Shown: positions 44,101 to 53,701 of the stretch, one piece after another
Position numbering within the stretch: position 1 is the stretch's first letter
Layout of the letters: every line of letters starts with the position of its first letter
From: G965205725 sp965205725
GTDB taxonomy: Bacteria > Pseudomonadota > Gammaproteobacteria > Pseudomonadales > Halieaceae
Assembly: GCA_965205725.1 (NCBI GenBank)
Contig: OZ242189.1
Span: 3,263,283-3,327,282 of the forward strand
DNA length: 64,000 nucleotides
Direction: 5' to 3'
The notes under the pieces: generated by a model
Database searches by the model: none
What the model saw: only the letters and a program-made list of their open reading frames with translations
Told to the model about the DNA's origin: nothing
Translations under genes and position numbers: made by a program

Positions 44101-47100
44101 CGCAGTAACGGTTACCAGCACCGCATCGCCAATGTTATGGGCGCCATCGGTCACGCTTATGCTGCGAATCACCGGCGCCTCCCCGACCGGCGGGTTCACC
44201 CCGCTCGGCAGCTCAATCCGTGCCGGTTGTACGCCGAGGCCGGTAGCATTGCCACCCCACAGGTCCACGCCACTGAACCCATTATGATTCCGATTAAACT
44301 GACCAGCTAGGAGCAGTCGAGCGGCGCTGGTGAAACCGGCGCCGGCACCGGCGCCGGTGTCCCAGGTAATGAAGACGCCACTTACATCGGTTTGACTGAT
44401 AGTGCCTCCATGATTGCCGAGAATGGCACTGCCATCGCCGACCAGAATAACCTGGTCATCCGTGCCCAGATTATCGGCACCCGCCCAGCGTTCGTCGCTA
44501 TCCAGAGTGATCGTGTTAGAGTCTGAATCCACCTTGATATAGAGGCTGTAGGTCACATCGTCAACAAAGGTCTGGTCGCTGTGGTCTGAGGATAAGCCGG
44601 TCGTTAAATCAAACACCACCGTGCTGGCGCTGGGCGTAATGCTGGCACCGCTGCTGAGGGTGACCGCAGTCAAGGGATCACTGTCATTGCCCGCCAAATC
44701 TCTCAGCACCAGGGCGGTGGTGACGGTGCCCCCAGCGGCCACATCGTCGTCGCCTGCCTCCACCGTATAGGTGCCGGTATAGGTGCCGTCGGTGTTGGCG
44801 GTGATATCGCTTAGTTCCTGACCGTTAAAACTGCCCGAGAGGGTCAGCCCGGTCTCGGGGTTGCCCTCGCTGTTATTGCCGGCGGTGACAATCACCGCTA
44901 CCGTATCGCCAAGCTGGTAGGCGCCGTCGGCCACGCTGACGCTCGCAATGGTCGGCGCGGTGGTATCGGTGGTGGCTGCGGTTTCAAAGTTGAGGGTCTC
45001 GGCATCGCTGATACCCGCGTAGGGGTTACCCGCCTCATCGGTGATGGCGGTGGCTGCAATCTCCAGGTGGTAGGCGCTGCCAAGGGCCAGGTCGTCGGTG
45101 GGGTTAATGGTCAGCACGGTGCCGTCACTGCTCAGGCTTAACTGGTTATTGTGAGCGCCGACATCAATAAGGAGGTTGGCGTTGTTGTCCGTGTCATTGA
45201 CCAGGGTGATGCTGCCGCTGCCCAGCACAATCGCGCTGTCAAAGGTCAGTTGGATAGTCTGGCTCACGGGCACCCCGGTCAGGTCATCGAGCGGGATGCT
45301 GCTGCTCAGGGCGGGCGCGTTGGCATCAATGCTGGCACCGCTGAGGGTGAGCGTGTTATGGATGGGACTGACAATGCCATCCGTATTGGTCAGCATCAGG
45401 GCGATGTTGACGGTACCCCCATCGGCCACATCCGCATCGCCTGGGGTTACCGTATAGGTGCCGGTATAGGTGCCGTCGGTGTTGCTGTTGTCGATATTGG
45501 TCAGGGCCTGACCATTAAAGGTGCCCGAGAGGGTCAGCCCGGTCTCGGGGTTGCCTTCAGTGTCAGTGCCCGCAATAACGGTTACCTGCACGGTATCGCC
45601 AATCACATACGTGTCATCGGCCACGCTGACGCTGTGAATCACCGGCGCCTCCCCGGTCGGCAGGCTCACCGAGCCCGGCAGGGCCATCAGTACCGGTTGC
45701 CGGTCGTAGTCGGTAGCAATGCCGTTCCACAGGTCCAGAGTATTGGCCGCGCCACTGTAACGCCGAGTGAAATCGCCACTAAGGTCCAGGGTAACGGCGC
45801 GGGCCACTCCCCCGGCGGGCTCGGTGAACCATAGAGTGTTGCGCGGGCCGCCGCCCGTGCCCGCAGCAGCAAAGGCTCGGCTGATCGCATTGCCCCGATT
45901 GCCGAGAATGGCGCTGCCATCGCCGACCAGAATAAGCTGGTCATCCGCGCCCAGATGGTTGGCGCCCGTCCAGCGTTCGCCGCTATTCAGAGTGACTGTT
46001 GCCGCGTCGGAATCCATCCGGATATAAATGGTATAAGTGACATCGGCAACAAAGGCCTGGCTGTTGTGGTCCGAGGACAGACCCGACGTTAAATCAAACA
46101 CCACCGTGCTGGTGCTGGCGGTAATGCTCTCACCGGCGAGGGTGACTTCGGCAAAGGGGTCACTGTCATTGCCCGCCGCATCGGTCAGCACCAGGGCGGT
46201 GGTGACGGTACTGCCATCGGCTACATCCGCGTCGCCTGGGCTCACCGTATAGGTGCCGGTATAAGTGCCGTCGCCGTTGTCGGTGGGATCGGTCAGTTCC
46301 CGACCGTTAAAGGTGCCCGAGAGGATCAGGCCGGTCTCCGGGTTCCCCGCAGTGTCATTGCCCGCAGTAACAGTCACCAGCACGGTATCGCCAAGCTGGT
46401 AGCTGCCATCGGCCACGCTCACGGCTGTGATGGTTGGCGCGGTGGTATCGGTGGTACCGGTTGAGGGCGGGCTCACCCCGTCCGGCAGGTCAATCAGTGC
46501 CTCTCGTCGGCCAACGCCGAAAGAACTGCCTTCCCACAGATCCACGGTATCGGCCGCTCCATCGTAAAACCGGAGCAACACGCCGTTATAGCTCAGTCGA
46601 GCGGCTCCATCGCTGAGGGTGGTGTGGGTAAGCCAGCTAATGCCGTTGTCGAAATTTGCAGTGCGGCTGATCGCATTGTCGTCAAAGCCAAGAATGGCAC
46701 TGCCATCGCCCACCAGAATAAGCTGGTCATCCGCGCCCAGATTATCCGCATCCGCCCAGCCTTCAATAGCCGCCAGAGTGACCGTTGCAGAGTCGGAACC
46801 CACCTTGATATAGATTTCATGGGTGACATCGTCAACAAAGGTCTGGTTGCTGTGGTTGGACGAAAAACCCGTTGTTAGATCAAACACAACCGTGCTGAGC
46901 GTAACAAAGTTGAGCGCAGTGGCATTGCGGATACCGGCGTAGGCGTTGCCGACCTCATCGGTGATGGCGCCGGGCTCGACTTCGAGGTGGTAGGCGTTGC
47001 CATGGGCCAGGTTCTCGCTGGGGTTAATGGTCAGCACCGTGCTGTTATCGTCGGTGTTAATGGACAACTGGCCATTGTGAGCCGTGACATCAATAACGAG

Positions 47101-50100
47101 GCTGGCGCTGTTGTCCGTGTCATTGACCAGGGTGATATTGCCGCTGCCCAGGGCAATCGCGCTGTCAAAGGTCAGCACGATGTTGCTGTCGCGGGCCACG
47201 GCGCTCGCGCCGTCGGTCGGGCTGCTGCTGCTCAGGATTGGCGCGTTGGCGTCAATGCTCTCACCGGCGAGGGTGACTTCGGCAAAGGGGTCACTGGCAT
47301 TGCCCGCCCCATCGGTCAGCACCAGAGCGGTGGTGACGGCGCCGGTATCGGCCACATCCGCGTCGCCTGCCTCCACCGTATAGGTGCCGGTATAGGTGCC
47401 ATCGGTGTTGTCGTTGTCGATATTGGTCAAGTCCCGACCGTTAAAGGTGCCCGAGAGGGTCAGGCCGGTCTCTGGGCTTCCCGCAGTGTCATTGCCCGCA
47501 GTAACGGTTACCACTACGGTATCGCCAATCCCGTGAGTACCATCGGCCACGCTGACGCTGCTGATGGTGGGGGCCACGCTGTCCACCCGCACCCCGGTGG
47601 CGGCGGCTATATTGTTCAGCGTGAGGTTGGCATCGTTGCCGCTGCTATCGGCGAGCCTGTCCCCATTGAGGGCGAGCGCGCTGCCCACGCTCAGGCCGTC
47701 ATTGTCCAGGTCACCCGCGACCACGGTATAGCGGTAAGTGAGGCTGTTGGCAGTGGCGGATGCGTAGGTGGCGGCGGCGGTATTGTTGCCAGTGCGGCTG
47801 TCCAGGGTGAACTCCAGGCTTGAGTCGAGGCTGCCACTGCTGCCCGCCGTCAGGGTGACGGCTTCACTGAACTGCACCGTAAACTCAAGCGTATCCCCAA
47901 GCCCGTAGCTGCCAGCAGCCGGTACGCTCACGGCTGTGATGGTTGGCGCCACCCCGTCCACCAGCACCCCGGAGGCGTCGGCTACACTGTTCAGCATGAG
48001 GTTGGCGGCGTTGTTGCTGTTATCGGCGAGGCTGTCCCCATTGAGGGCGAGTGCGCTGCCCACGCTCAGGCCGTCATTGTCCAGGTCACCCGCGACGACG
48101 GTATAACGGTAAATGAGGCTGTTGCTGCCGCTGCCAGAGGCATAGGTGGCTGCGGCACTATTGTTGCTGCCAGCGCGGCTGTCCAGGGTGAACTCCAGGC
48201 TTGAGTCGAGGGTGCCACTGCTGCCCGCCGTCAGGCTGACGGGTTCACTAAACTGCACTGTGAATTCAAGCGTGTCGCCAGGCCCATAGGTGTCAGCAGC
48301 CGGTACGCTCACGCTAGTGATGGTTGGCGCGGTGGTATCCGCCTCGGCGCCAGTGGCAAAGTTGAGCGCGGTGGCATCGCTGATACCCGCGTAGTCGTTG
48401 CCGGCCACATCGGTGATGGCCCCGGCGTCGATCTCCAGGTGGTAGGCGCTGTTACTGGTCAGGTCGTCGGTGAGGTCAATGGTCAGCACCCGGCTGTTAT
48501 CGCTGGTGTTAATGGACAACTGGCTATTGTGAGCCGTGACATCAATGGTTCGGCTATCGCTGCTGTCAGCGGCATTGACCAGGCGGATATTGCCGCTGCC
48601 CAGGACAATCGCGCTGTCGAAGGTCAGGCTGATATTAGTGTTAGATACCACATCAGTCGCGTCATCGGCGGGGATGCTGCTGCTCAGCAGCGGCGCGGTG
48701 GTGTCGGCGCCAGTAATGCTCTCGCCGCTGAGGGTGACTGTGGTGCTGGTGGGACTGCTGAGATTGGCCGCCGTATCGGTCAGCACCAGGGCGGTGGTGA
48801 CGGTGCCCCCATCGGCCACATCCGCATCGCCTGCCTCCACCGTATAGGTGCCGGTATAAGTGCCGTCGTCGTTGTCGGTGATATTGGTCAGGGTCTGACC
48901 GTTAAAGCTGCCCGAGAGGGTCAGGCCGGTCGCGGCATTGCCCTCGGTGTCAGGGGCCGCAGTAACGGTTACCAGCACCGCATCGCCAATGTTATGGGCG
49001 CCATCGGCCACGCTTATGCTGCGAATCACCGGCGCCTCACCGACCGGCGGGTTCACCCCGCTCGGCAGCTCAATCCGTGCCGGTTGTACGCCGAGGCCGG
49101 TAGCAGTGCCACCCCACAGGGCCACGCCAGGGAACATCCCATCATGATTCCGATTAAACAAACCACCAGCTAGGAGCAGTCGAGCGGCGCTGACTCTGGA
49201 GCCGGTGCCGGTGCTCCAGGTAATGAAGAGGCCACTTACACTGGTTTGACTGATAGTGCCTCCATGATTGCCGATAATGGCACTGCCATCGCCGACCAGA
49301 ATAACCTGGTCATCCGCGCCCAGATGATCGCCACCTCTCCAGCGTTCGTCGCTATCCAGAGTGATCCTGTGAGAGTCTGAATCCACCTTGATATAGAGGC
49401 TGTAGGTCACATCGTCAACAAAGGTCTGGCCGCTGTGGTCTGAGGATAAGCCGGTCGTTAAATCAAACACAACCGTGCTGGCGCTGGGCGTAATGCTGGC
49501 ACCGCTGCTGAGGGTGACTTGGTCAAAGACCTCACTGTCATTGCCCGCCAAATCTCTCAGCACCAGGGCGGTAGTGACGGTGCCGCCAGCGGCCACATCG
49601 TCGTCGCCTGCCTCCAGCGTATAGGTGCCGGTATAGGTGCCGTCGCCGTTGTCGGTGATATCGCTTAGTTCCTGGCCGTTAAAACTGCCCGAGAGGGTCA
49701 GCCCGGTCTCGGGGTTGCCCTCGCTGTTATTGCCGGCGGTGACAATCACCGCTACCGTATCGCCAAGCTGGTAGGCGCCGTCGGCCACGCTGACGCTCGC
49801 AATGGTCGGCGCGGTGGTATCGGTGGTGGCTGCGGTTTCAAAGTTGAGGGTCTCGGCATCGCTGATACCCGCGTAGGGGTTACCCGCCTCATCGGTGATG
49901 GCGGTGGCTGCAATCTCCAGGTGGTAGGCGCTGCCAAGGGCCAGGTCGTCGGTGGGGTTAATGGTCAGCACGGTGCCGTCACTGCTCAGGCTTAACTGGT
50001 TATTGTGAGCGCCGACATCAATAAGGAGGTTGGCGTTGTTGTCCGTGTCATTGACCAGGGTGATGCTGCCGCTGCCCAGCACAATCGCGCTGTCAAAGGT

Positions 50101-53100
50101 CAGTTGGATAGTCTGGCTCACGGGCACCCCGGTCAGGTCATCGAGCGGGATGCTGCTGCTCAGGGCGGGCGCGTTGGCATCAATGCTGGCACCGCTGAGG
50201 GTGAGCGTGTTATGGATGGGACTGACAATGCCATCCGTATTGGTCAGCATCAGGGCGATGTTGACGGTACCCCCATCGGCCACATCCGCATCGCCTGGGG
50301 TTACCGTATAGGTGCCGGTATAGGTGCCGTCGGTGTTGCTGTTGTCGATATTGGTCAGGGCCTGACCATTAAAGGTGCCCGAGAGGGTCAGCCCGGTCTC
50401 GGGGTTGCCTTCAGTGTCAGTGCCCGCAATAACGGTTACCTGCACGGTATCGCCAATCACATACGTGTCATCGGCCACGCTGACACTGTGAATCACCGGC
50501 GCCTCCCCGGTCGGCAGGCTCACCGAGCCCGGCAGGGCCATCAGTACCGGTTGCGGGTCGAGGTCGGTAGCAATGCCGTCCCACAGATCCAGAGCGGCCT
50601 GACTATTGTTCGCGCCACTGTAACGCCGAATGAGCCTGCCACCATGGTTCAGGGTAACGGCGCGGCCCGCTCCCCCGACGGGCTCGGTGAACCATAGAGT
50701 GCTGTCCGGGCCGCCGCCCGTGCCCACACTACCAAAGCTTCGGCTGACCGCATTGCCCAGATTGCCGAGAATGGCACTGCCATCGCCGACCAGAATAAGC
50801 TGGTCATCCGCGCCCAGATGATTGGCACCCGTCCAGCGTTCGCCGCTATTCAGAGTGACCGTTACAGAGTCGGAATCCATCCGGATATAAATGGTATAGG
50901 TGACATCGGCAACAAAGGCCTGGCTGTTGTGGTCCGAGGACAGACCCGACGTTAAATCAAACACCACCGTGCTGGTGCTGGCGGTAATGCTCTCACCGGC
51001 GAGGGTGACTTCGGCAAAGGGGTCACTGTCATTGCCCGCCGCATCGGTCAGCACCAGGGCGGTGGTGACGGTACTGCCATCGGCTACATCCGCGTCGCCT
51101 GGGCTCACCGTATAGGTGCCGGTATAAGTGCCGTCGCCGTTGTCGGTGGGATCGGTCAGTTCCCGACCGTTAAAGGTGCCCGAGAGGATCAGGCCGGTCT
51201 CCGGGTTCCCCGCAGTGTCATTGCCCGCAGTAACAGTCACCAGCACGGTATCGCCAAGCTGGTAGCTGCCATCGGCCACGCTCACGGCTGTGATGGTTGG
51301 CGCGGTGGTATCGGTGGTACCGGTTGAGGGCGGGCTCACCCCGTCCGGCAGGTCAGTCAGTGGCGGTTGTCTGCCTAAATCAACAGCAGCGCCGGCCCAC
51401 AGATCCACAGTGTTGTTCGCATTCGCATTACTGTACAGCCGCAAGAAGTCGCCATCATACCTCAGCCTGGCAGCGATGGAGGTGCTGGCGGTGGTCAACC
51501 AGCTAATAGCGTTCACTCCCCCAGTCGTAACGATAGCATTTCCACGATTGCCGAGAATGGCGCTGCCGTCGCCGACCAGAATAACCTGGTCATCCGCGCC
51601 CAGATTATCGGCACCCGTCCAGCTTTCGTCATCCGCCAGAGTGACTGTTGCAGAGTCTGAATTTACCCGGATATAAATGGTATAGGTGGTATCGGCAGCA
51701 AAGGTCTGGCTGCTGTGGTCCGACGATAAGCCGGTCGTTAAATCAAACACAACCGTGCTGGGGTCGGGCGGGCTTGTGTCAGCCGCGGTTTCAAAGTTGA
51801 GCGTGATGGCATCGCTGATACCCGCGTAGTCGTTACCCGCCACATCGGTGATGGCGCCGGTCTCGATCTCCAGGTGGTAGGCGCTGTTACTGGCCAGGTC
51901 GCCGGTGGGGTCAATGGTCAGCACCCGGCTGTTACCGCTGGTGTTAATGGACAACTGGCCACTGTGAGCCGTGACATCAATGGTTCGGTTATCGCTGGTG
52001 TCAGCGGTATTGACCAGGGTGATGGTGCCGCTACCCAGCACAATGGCGCTGTCGAAGGTCAGCACGAGGTTGGCCCCTGCGACCACGGCGTCTGCGTCGT
52101 CCGCCGGGATGTGGCTGAGCAGGGTGGGCGCGGTGGTATCAATGCTCTCACCGCTGAGGGTGACTTCGGCAAAGGGGTCACTGGCATTGCCCGCCGCATC
52201 GGTCAGCACCAGAGCGGTGGTGACGGTACTGCCATCGGCCACATCGGGGTCGCCTGCGGTCACCGTATAGGTGCCGGTATAGGTGCCATCGGTGTTGTCG
52301 TTGTCGATATTGGTCAGGGGCTGACCGTTAAAGCTGCCCGAGAGGGTCAGGTCGGTCTCTGCACTTCCCACAGGGCCCGCTGTAACGGTTACCTGCACTG
52401 TATCGCCAATCCCGTGGGCGCCGTTGGCCACGCTCACGGCTGTGATGGTCGGCGCGGTGGTATCCGCCTCGGCGCCAGTGGCAAAGTTGAGCGTCTCGCT
52501 ATTGCTGATACCCGCGTAGTCGTTGCCCGCCAGGTCGGTGATGGCCCCGGCGTCGATTTCCAGGTAGTAGTCGCTGTTACTGGCCAGGTCGTCGGTGGGG
52601 TTAATGGTCAACACTGCGCCGTCACTGCTCAGGCTCAACTGGTTATTGTGAGCCGTGACATCAATGGTTCGGTTATCGCTGGTGTCAGCGGCATTGACCA
52701 GGCGGATATTGCCACTGCCCAGAGCAATGGCGCTGTCGAAGGTCAGCAGGATATTACTGTTAAGCGCCACATCGTCTGCGTCGTCCGCCGGGATGCTGTT
52801 GTTCAGCAGCGGCGCGGTGGTGTCTGTTGGGCCGGGCGGGGGAACAGGCAACGCTATACCGCCGCCGGTACCGCTGTCGATCAGCAGGTCTTCCAGCGCC
52901 GGAGCGCCGCCTGCGTCTGCTTCGTTTAGAATCTCTGCCAGGCTGCCGGCATCATCCAGCGCCTCCAGGGTGCTGGCAAAACTGCCACCCCCTGCCTCAA
53001 GCAGGGAACTCAACACGCTCGGGTCATCCAGGGCGGAGGTGACTACGGCCTCAATGAGGGTCAGCAAGTCTTCGGCGTCTGCCTCGGCGGGCAGGCTCTC

Positions 53101-53691
53101 CAGCAGATCACCCACTTCGCCGCCAGTGGGGATTAACTCGGCGACCAATTCTGTCTGGGTGGAGGCCAGGTCGGCCACTTCGACGGCGAGTTGGGTGACT
53201 GTTTCCAGTTCTTGTACGGGGCTGGCGCTGACTTGATCCAGCAACAGTCGGCCCACTCCCGCTGCGGCCTCGCCGCTGTAGGCCAGGTTCTGGTCGGTCA
53301 CCTGATCGGTAAAGTCCTGGGCGACGGTCAGCTTGTTGTCGGCGACCTGGAGGTCTGCATTGCGGGCGCCGTTGAGGATGTCCAGCATCGCGGTGGCTAC
53401 CGTGAATTCACCACTGGTAATACGATCAGTGTAAAAAGCGAGCCCTGCGGCATCCGGTTCACGGCTGAAGAGTTGCTGGTAGGCTGCGGTGACCAGCTCT
53501 GCTGTCTCCGCCTCGCCTATCTCTGCGCCATAAAGGGCAACCGACTCCGGGGAAGTGGCGAAGGCCTCAATGACGGCTTCCAGGCCTTCACTGTCGATGC
53601 GATTGGCCCAGTAGCTTAATCCAGCGGGGTCAGCCGGGCGGCCATAGTAGGCGATGTATATTTTTTGGGTCAGGGTTAAAGCGTCTTCCAT
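41128..53691 (-). CDS. Giant DUF4214/Ig-like repeat surface protein, 4187 residues
   Basis: N-terminus: no Sec signal peptide; two DUF4214-like units (IYIAYYGRPADPAGLSYWANRI, then QQLFSREPDAAGLAFYTDRI; about residues 8-110), then an acidic helical region to ~285 and a Pro linker. After that come only beta repeats: seven Big_5-like domains (xxIPADDA..LTFDSAI), thirteen Ig-like domains (VSVADG..GDTVxVTVTAG..DGTYTGTYTV), two related domains around 1880-2140, and nine copies of an unrecognised ~145-residue domain starting STVVFDLTTGLSSDH (from residues 645, 907, 1405, 2266, 2528, 3023, 3397, 3783, 4045). The last copy ends the protein. The plan resembles type-I-secreted S-layer/adhesin proteins; export is inferred. 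AAGGAG lies 10 bases before the ATG. Antisense frames are discounted as repeat shadows. Confidence 0.88.
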   Translation of the reverse strand: MEDALTLTQKIYIAYYGRPADPAGLSYWANRIDSEGLEAVIEAFATSPESVALYGAEIGEAETAELVTAAYQQLFSREPDAAGLAFYTDRITSGEFTVATAMLDILNGARNADLQVADNKLTVAQDFTDQVTDQNLAYSGEAAAGVGRLLLDQVSASPVQELETVTQLAVEVADLASTQTELVAELIPTGGEVGDLLESLPAEADAEDLLTLIEAVVTSALDDPSVLSSLLEAGGGSFASTLEALDDAGSLAEILNEADAGGAPALEDLLIDSGTGGGIALPVPPPGPTDTTAPLLNNSIPADDADDVALNSNILLTFDSAIALGSGNIRLVNAADTSDNRTIDVTAHNNQLSLSSDGAVLTINPTDDLASNSDYYLEIDAGAITDLAGNDYAGISNSETLNFATGAEADTTAPTITAVSVANGAHGIGDTVQVTVTAGPVGSAETDLTLSGSFNGQPLTNIDNDNTDGTYTGTYTVTAGDPDVADGSTVTTALVLTDAAGNASDPFAEVTLSGESIDTTAPTLLSHIPADDADAVVAGANLVLTFDSAIVLGSGTITLVNTADTSDNRTIDVTAHSGQLSINTSGNSRVLTIDPTGDLASNSAYHLEIETGAITDVAGNDYAGISDAITLNFETAADTSPPDPSTVVFDLTTGLSSDHSSQTFAADTTYTIYIRVNSDSATVTLADDESWTGADNLGADDQVILVGDGSAILGNRGNAIVTTGGVNAISWLTTASTSIAARLRYDGDFLRLYSNANANNTVDLWAGAAVDLGRQPPLTDLPDGVSPPSTGTTDTTAPTITAVSVADGSYQLGDTVLVTVTAGNDTAGNPETGLILSGTFNGRELTDPTDNGDGTYTGTYTVSPGDADVADGSTVTTALVLTDAAGNDSDPFAEVTLAGESITASTSTVVFDLTSGLSSDHNSQAFVADVTYTIYIRMDSDSVTVTLNSGERWTGANHLGADDQLILVGDGSAILGNLGNAVSRSFGSVGTGGGPDSTLWFTEPVGGAGRAVTLNHGGRLIRRYSGANNSQAALDLWDGIATDLDPQPVLMALPGSVSLPTGEAPVIHSVSVADDTYVIGDTVQVTVIAGTDTEGNPETGLTLSGTFNGQALTNIDNSNTDGTYTGTYTVTPGDADVADGGTVNIALMLTNTDGIVSPIHNTLTLSGASIDANAPALSSSIPLDDLTGVPVSQTIQLTFDSAIVLGSGSITLVNDTDNNANLLIDVGAHNNQLSLSSDGTVLTINPTDDLALGSAYHLEIAATAITDEAGNPYAGISDAETLNFETAATTDTTAPTIASVSVADGAYQLGDTVAVIVTAGNNSEGNPETGLTLSGSFNGQELSDITDNGDGTYTGTYTLEAGDDDVAAGGTVTTALVLRDLAGNDSEVFDQVTLSSGASITPSASTVVFDLTTGLSSDHSGQTFVDDVTYSLYIKVDSDSHRITLDSDERWRGGDHLGADDQVILVGDGSAIIGNHGGTISQTSVSGLFITWSTGTGSRVSAARLLLAGGLFNRNHDGMFPGVALWGGTATGLGVQPARIELPSGVNPPVGEAPVIRSISVADGAHNIGDAVLVTVTAAPDTEGNAATGLTLSGSFNGQTLTNITDNDDGTYTGTYTVEAGDADVADGGTVTTALVLTDTAANLSSPTSTTVTLSGESITGADTTAPLLSSSIPADDATDVVSNTNISLTFDSAIVLGSGNIRLVNAADSSDSRTIDVTAHNSQLSINTSDNSRVLTIDLTDDLTSNSAYHLEIDAGAITDVAGNDYAGISDATALNFATGAEADTTAPTITSVSVPAADTYGPGDTLEFTVQFSEPVSLTAGSSGTLDSSLEFTLDSRAGSNNSAAATYASGSGSNSLIYRYTVVAGDLDNDGLSVGSALALNGDSLADNSNNAANLMLNSVADASGVLVDGVAPTITAVSVPAAGSYGLGDTLEFTVQFSEAVTLTAGSSGSLDSSLEFTLDSRTGNNTAAATYASATANSLTYRYTVVAGDLDNDGLSVGSALALNGDRLADSSGNDANLTLNNIAAATGVRVDSVAPTISSVSVADGTHGIGDTVVVTVTAGNDTAGSPETGLTLSGTFNGRDLTNIDNDNTDGTYTGTYTVEAGDADVADTGAVTTALVLTDGAGNASDPFAEVTLAGESIDANAPILSSSSPTDGASAVARDSNIVLTFDSAIALGSGNITLVNDTDNSASLVIDVTAHNGQLSINTDDNSTVLTINPSENLAHGNAYHLEVEPGAITDEVGNAYAGIRNATALNFVTLSTVVFDLTTGFSSNHSNQTFVDDVTHEIYIKVGSDSATVTLAAIEGWADADNLGADDQLILVGDGSAILGFDDNAISRTANFDNGISWLTHTTLSDGAARLSYNGVLLRFYDGAADTVDLWEGSSFGVGRREALIDLPDGVSPPSTGTTDTTAPTITAVSVADGSYQLGDTVLVTVTAGNDTAGNPETGLILSGTFNGRELTDPTDNGDGTYTGTYTVSPGDADVADGSTVTTALVLTDAAGNDSDPFAEVTLAGESITASTSTVVFDLTSGLSSDHNSQAFVADVTYTIYIRMDSDAATVTLNSGERWTGANHLGADDQLILVGDGSAILGNRGNAISRAFAAAGTGGGPRNTLWFTEPAGGVARAVTLDLSGDFTRRYSGAANTLDLWNGIATDYDRQPVLMALPGSVSLPTGEAPVIHSVSVADDTYVIGDTVQVTVIAGTDTEGNPETGLTLSGTFNGQALTNIDNSNTDGTYTGTYTVTPGDADVADGGTVNIALMLTNTDGIVSPIHNTLTLSGASIDANAPALSSSIPLDDLTGVPVSQTIQLTFDSAIVLGSGSITLVNDTDNNANLLIDVGAHNNQLSLSSDGTVLTINPTDDLALGSAYHLEIAATAITDEAGNPYAGISDAETLNFETAATTDTTAPTIASVSVADGAYQLGDTVAVIVTAGNNSEGNPETGLTLSGSFNGQELSDITANTDGTYTGTYTVEAGDDDVAAGGTVTTALVLRDLAGNDSDPLTAVTLSSGASITPSASTVVFDLTTGLSSDHSDQTFVDDVTYSLYIKVDSDSNTITLDSDERWAGADNLGTDDQVILVGDGSAILGNHGGTISQTDVSGVFITWDTGAGAGAGFTSAARLLLAGQFNRNHNGFSGVDLWGGNATGLGVQPARIELPSGVNPPVGEAPVIRSISVTDGAHNIGDAVLVTVTAAPDTEGNAATGLTLSGSFNGQTLTNITDNTDGTYTGTYTVEAGDPDVADGGTVSAALVLTDTDGLTSPVSTTVTLDGESITGTAPDTTAPTIESVSVADGNYTIGDTVQVTVTAGNDTAGNPETGLTLSGTFNGQPLAANPTDNGDGTYTGTYTVEAGDADVADSGTVTTALVLTDAAGNDSPTHTAVTLNGESITASTSTVVFDLTTGLSSGHSDRDFFADVTYTIYIKVNSDSHTLTLASGERWAGADNLNTDDQIILVGDGSAILGNVGNVIVATVEAVSISWMTTLSSSIAARLGNDGDFARQYRNAGNGVDLWDGAAVDLGAQPAQIALPSGVNPPVGEAPVIRSISVADGTHNIGDAVAVIVTAAPVTRGDSAGSPATGLTLSGDFNGQELSAITDNGDGTYTGTYTVVAGDPDVAAGGTVSAALVLTDTAANLSSPTSTTVTLSGESIDATAPTLESSLPADNADAVAPGDDIVLTFDSAIALGSGNITLVNDTDSNDSRTIDVTADSGQLSINTSGNSRVLTINPTDDLVQGNAYHLEIAAGAITDEAGNAYAGISDSEALNFATAADTSPPDPTAPSTVVFDLTSGLSSDHSSRTFAADTTYTIYIKVDSDTANTTLADDERWAGANNLGADDQIILVGTGSAIFGNAGTTYLSFTQAGNVIRWISASGGNDDNIARLNPDGAFTRFYSGSENNVDLWDDTVTGISGRDALTALPEGVSPPSTDTTAPTIESVSVADGSYQLGDTVQVTVTAGNDSEGNPETGLTLSGSFNGRALTDIDNDNTDGTYTGTYTLTAGDADVAASGTVTTALVLTDAAGNASAPLAAVTLSSDASITPSASTVVFDLTTGLSSDHSSQAFVDDVSYTIYIKVDSNAVTVTLADDESWAGANHLGADDQIILVGNGSIPGNVNADYTNLANNNNQIRWNSSSIVLVGLNYNGMLIRNYGGQASNVDLWADTFSEISAREPLADLPTGVDLPMLS
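43981..46492. repeat. Internal duplication in the giant gene, copy 2 (C-terminal side)
   Basis: This ~2.5 kb corresponds to 48838-51355 with an offset of 4857 to 4863 bp. Most of it is identical; for example I saw one difference in the ~750 bp around 44900-45660 against 49754-50520. Differences cluster in the two embedded unknown-domain cores (around 44240-44500 and 45690-45930). It encodes Ig, unknown, Ig, Big_5, Ig, unknown, Ig domains in order. Confidence 0.88.
48838..51355. repeat. Internal duplication in the giant gene, copy 1 (N-terminal side)
   Basis: Partner of 43981-46492. The right boundary is sharp at GGTCA (51355 and 46492), inside the constant end of an unknown-domain copy; beyond it the sequences are only ordinary repeat homologues. 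Between the copies lie the two related domains and one Big_5/unknown pair. Confidence 0.88.
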
Positions 53692-53701
53692 TTTTATCGT
53701 G

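Noticed and set aside
42469..53236. Long plus-strand frames opposite the giant gene, up to 351 codons
   Set aside because: They recur in the same form wherever the giant gene's repeats recur, lack family matches and start contexts, and are explained by the codon bias of the minus-strand repeats.
41128..53691. Diversity-generating retroelement acting on the variable domain cores
   Set aside because: No reverse transcriptase or template repeat in the window, and the changes seen are not restricted to adenine positions.
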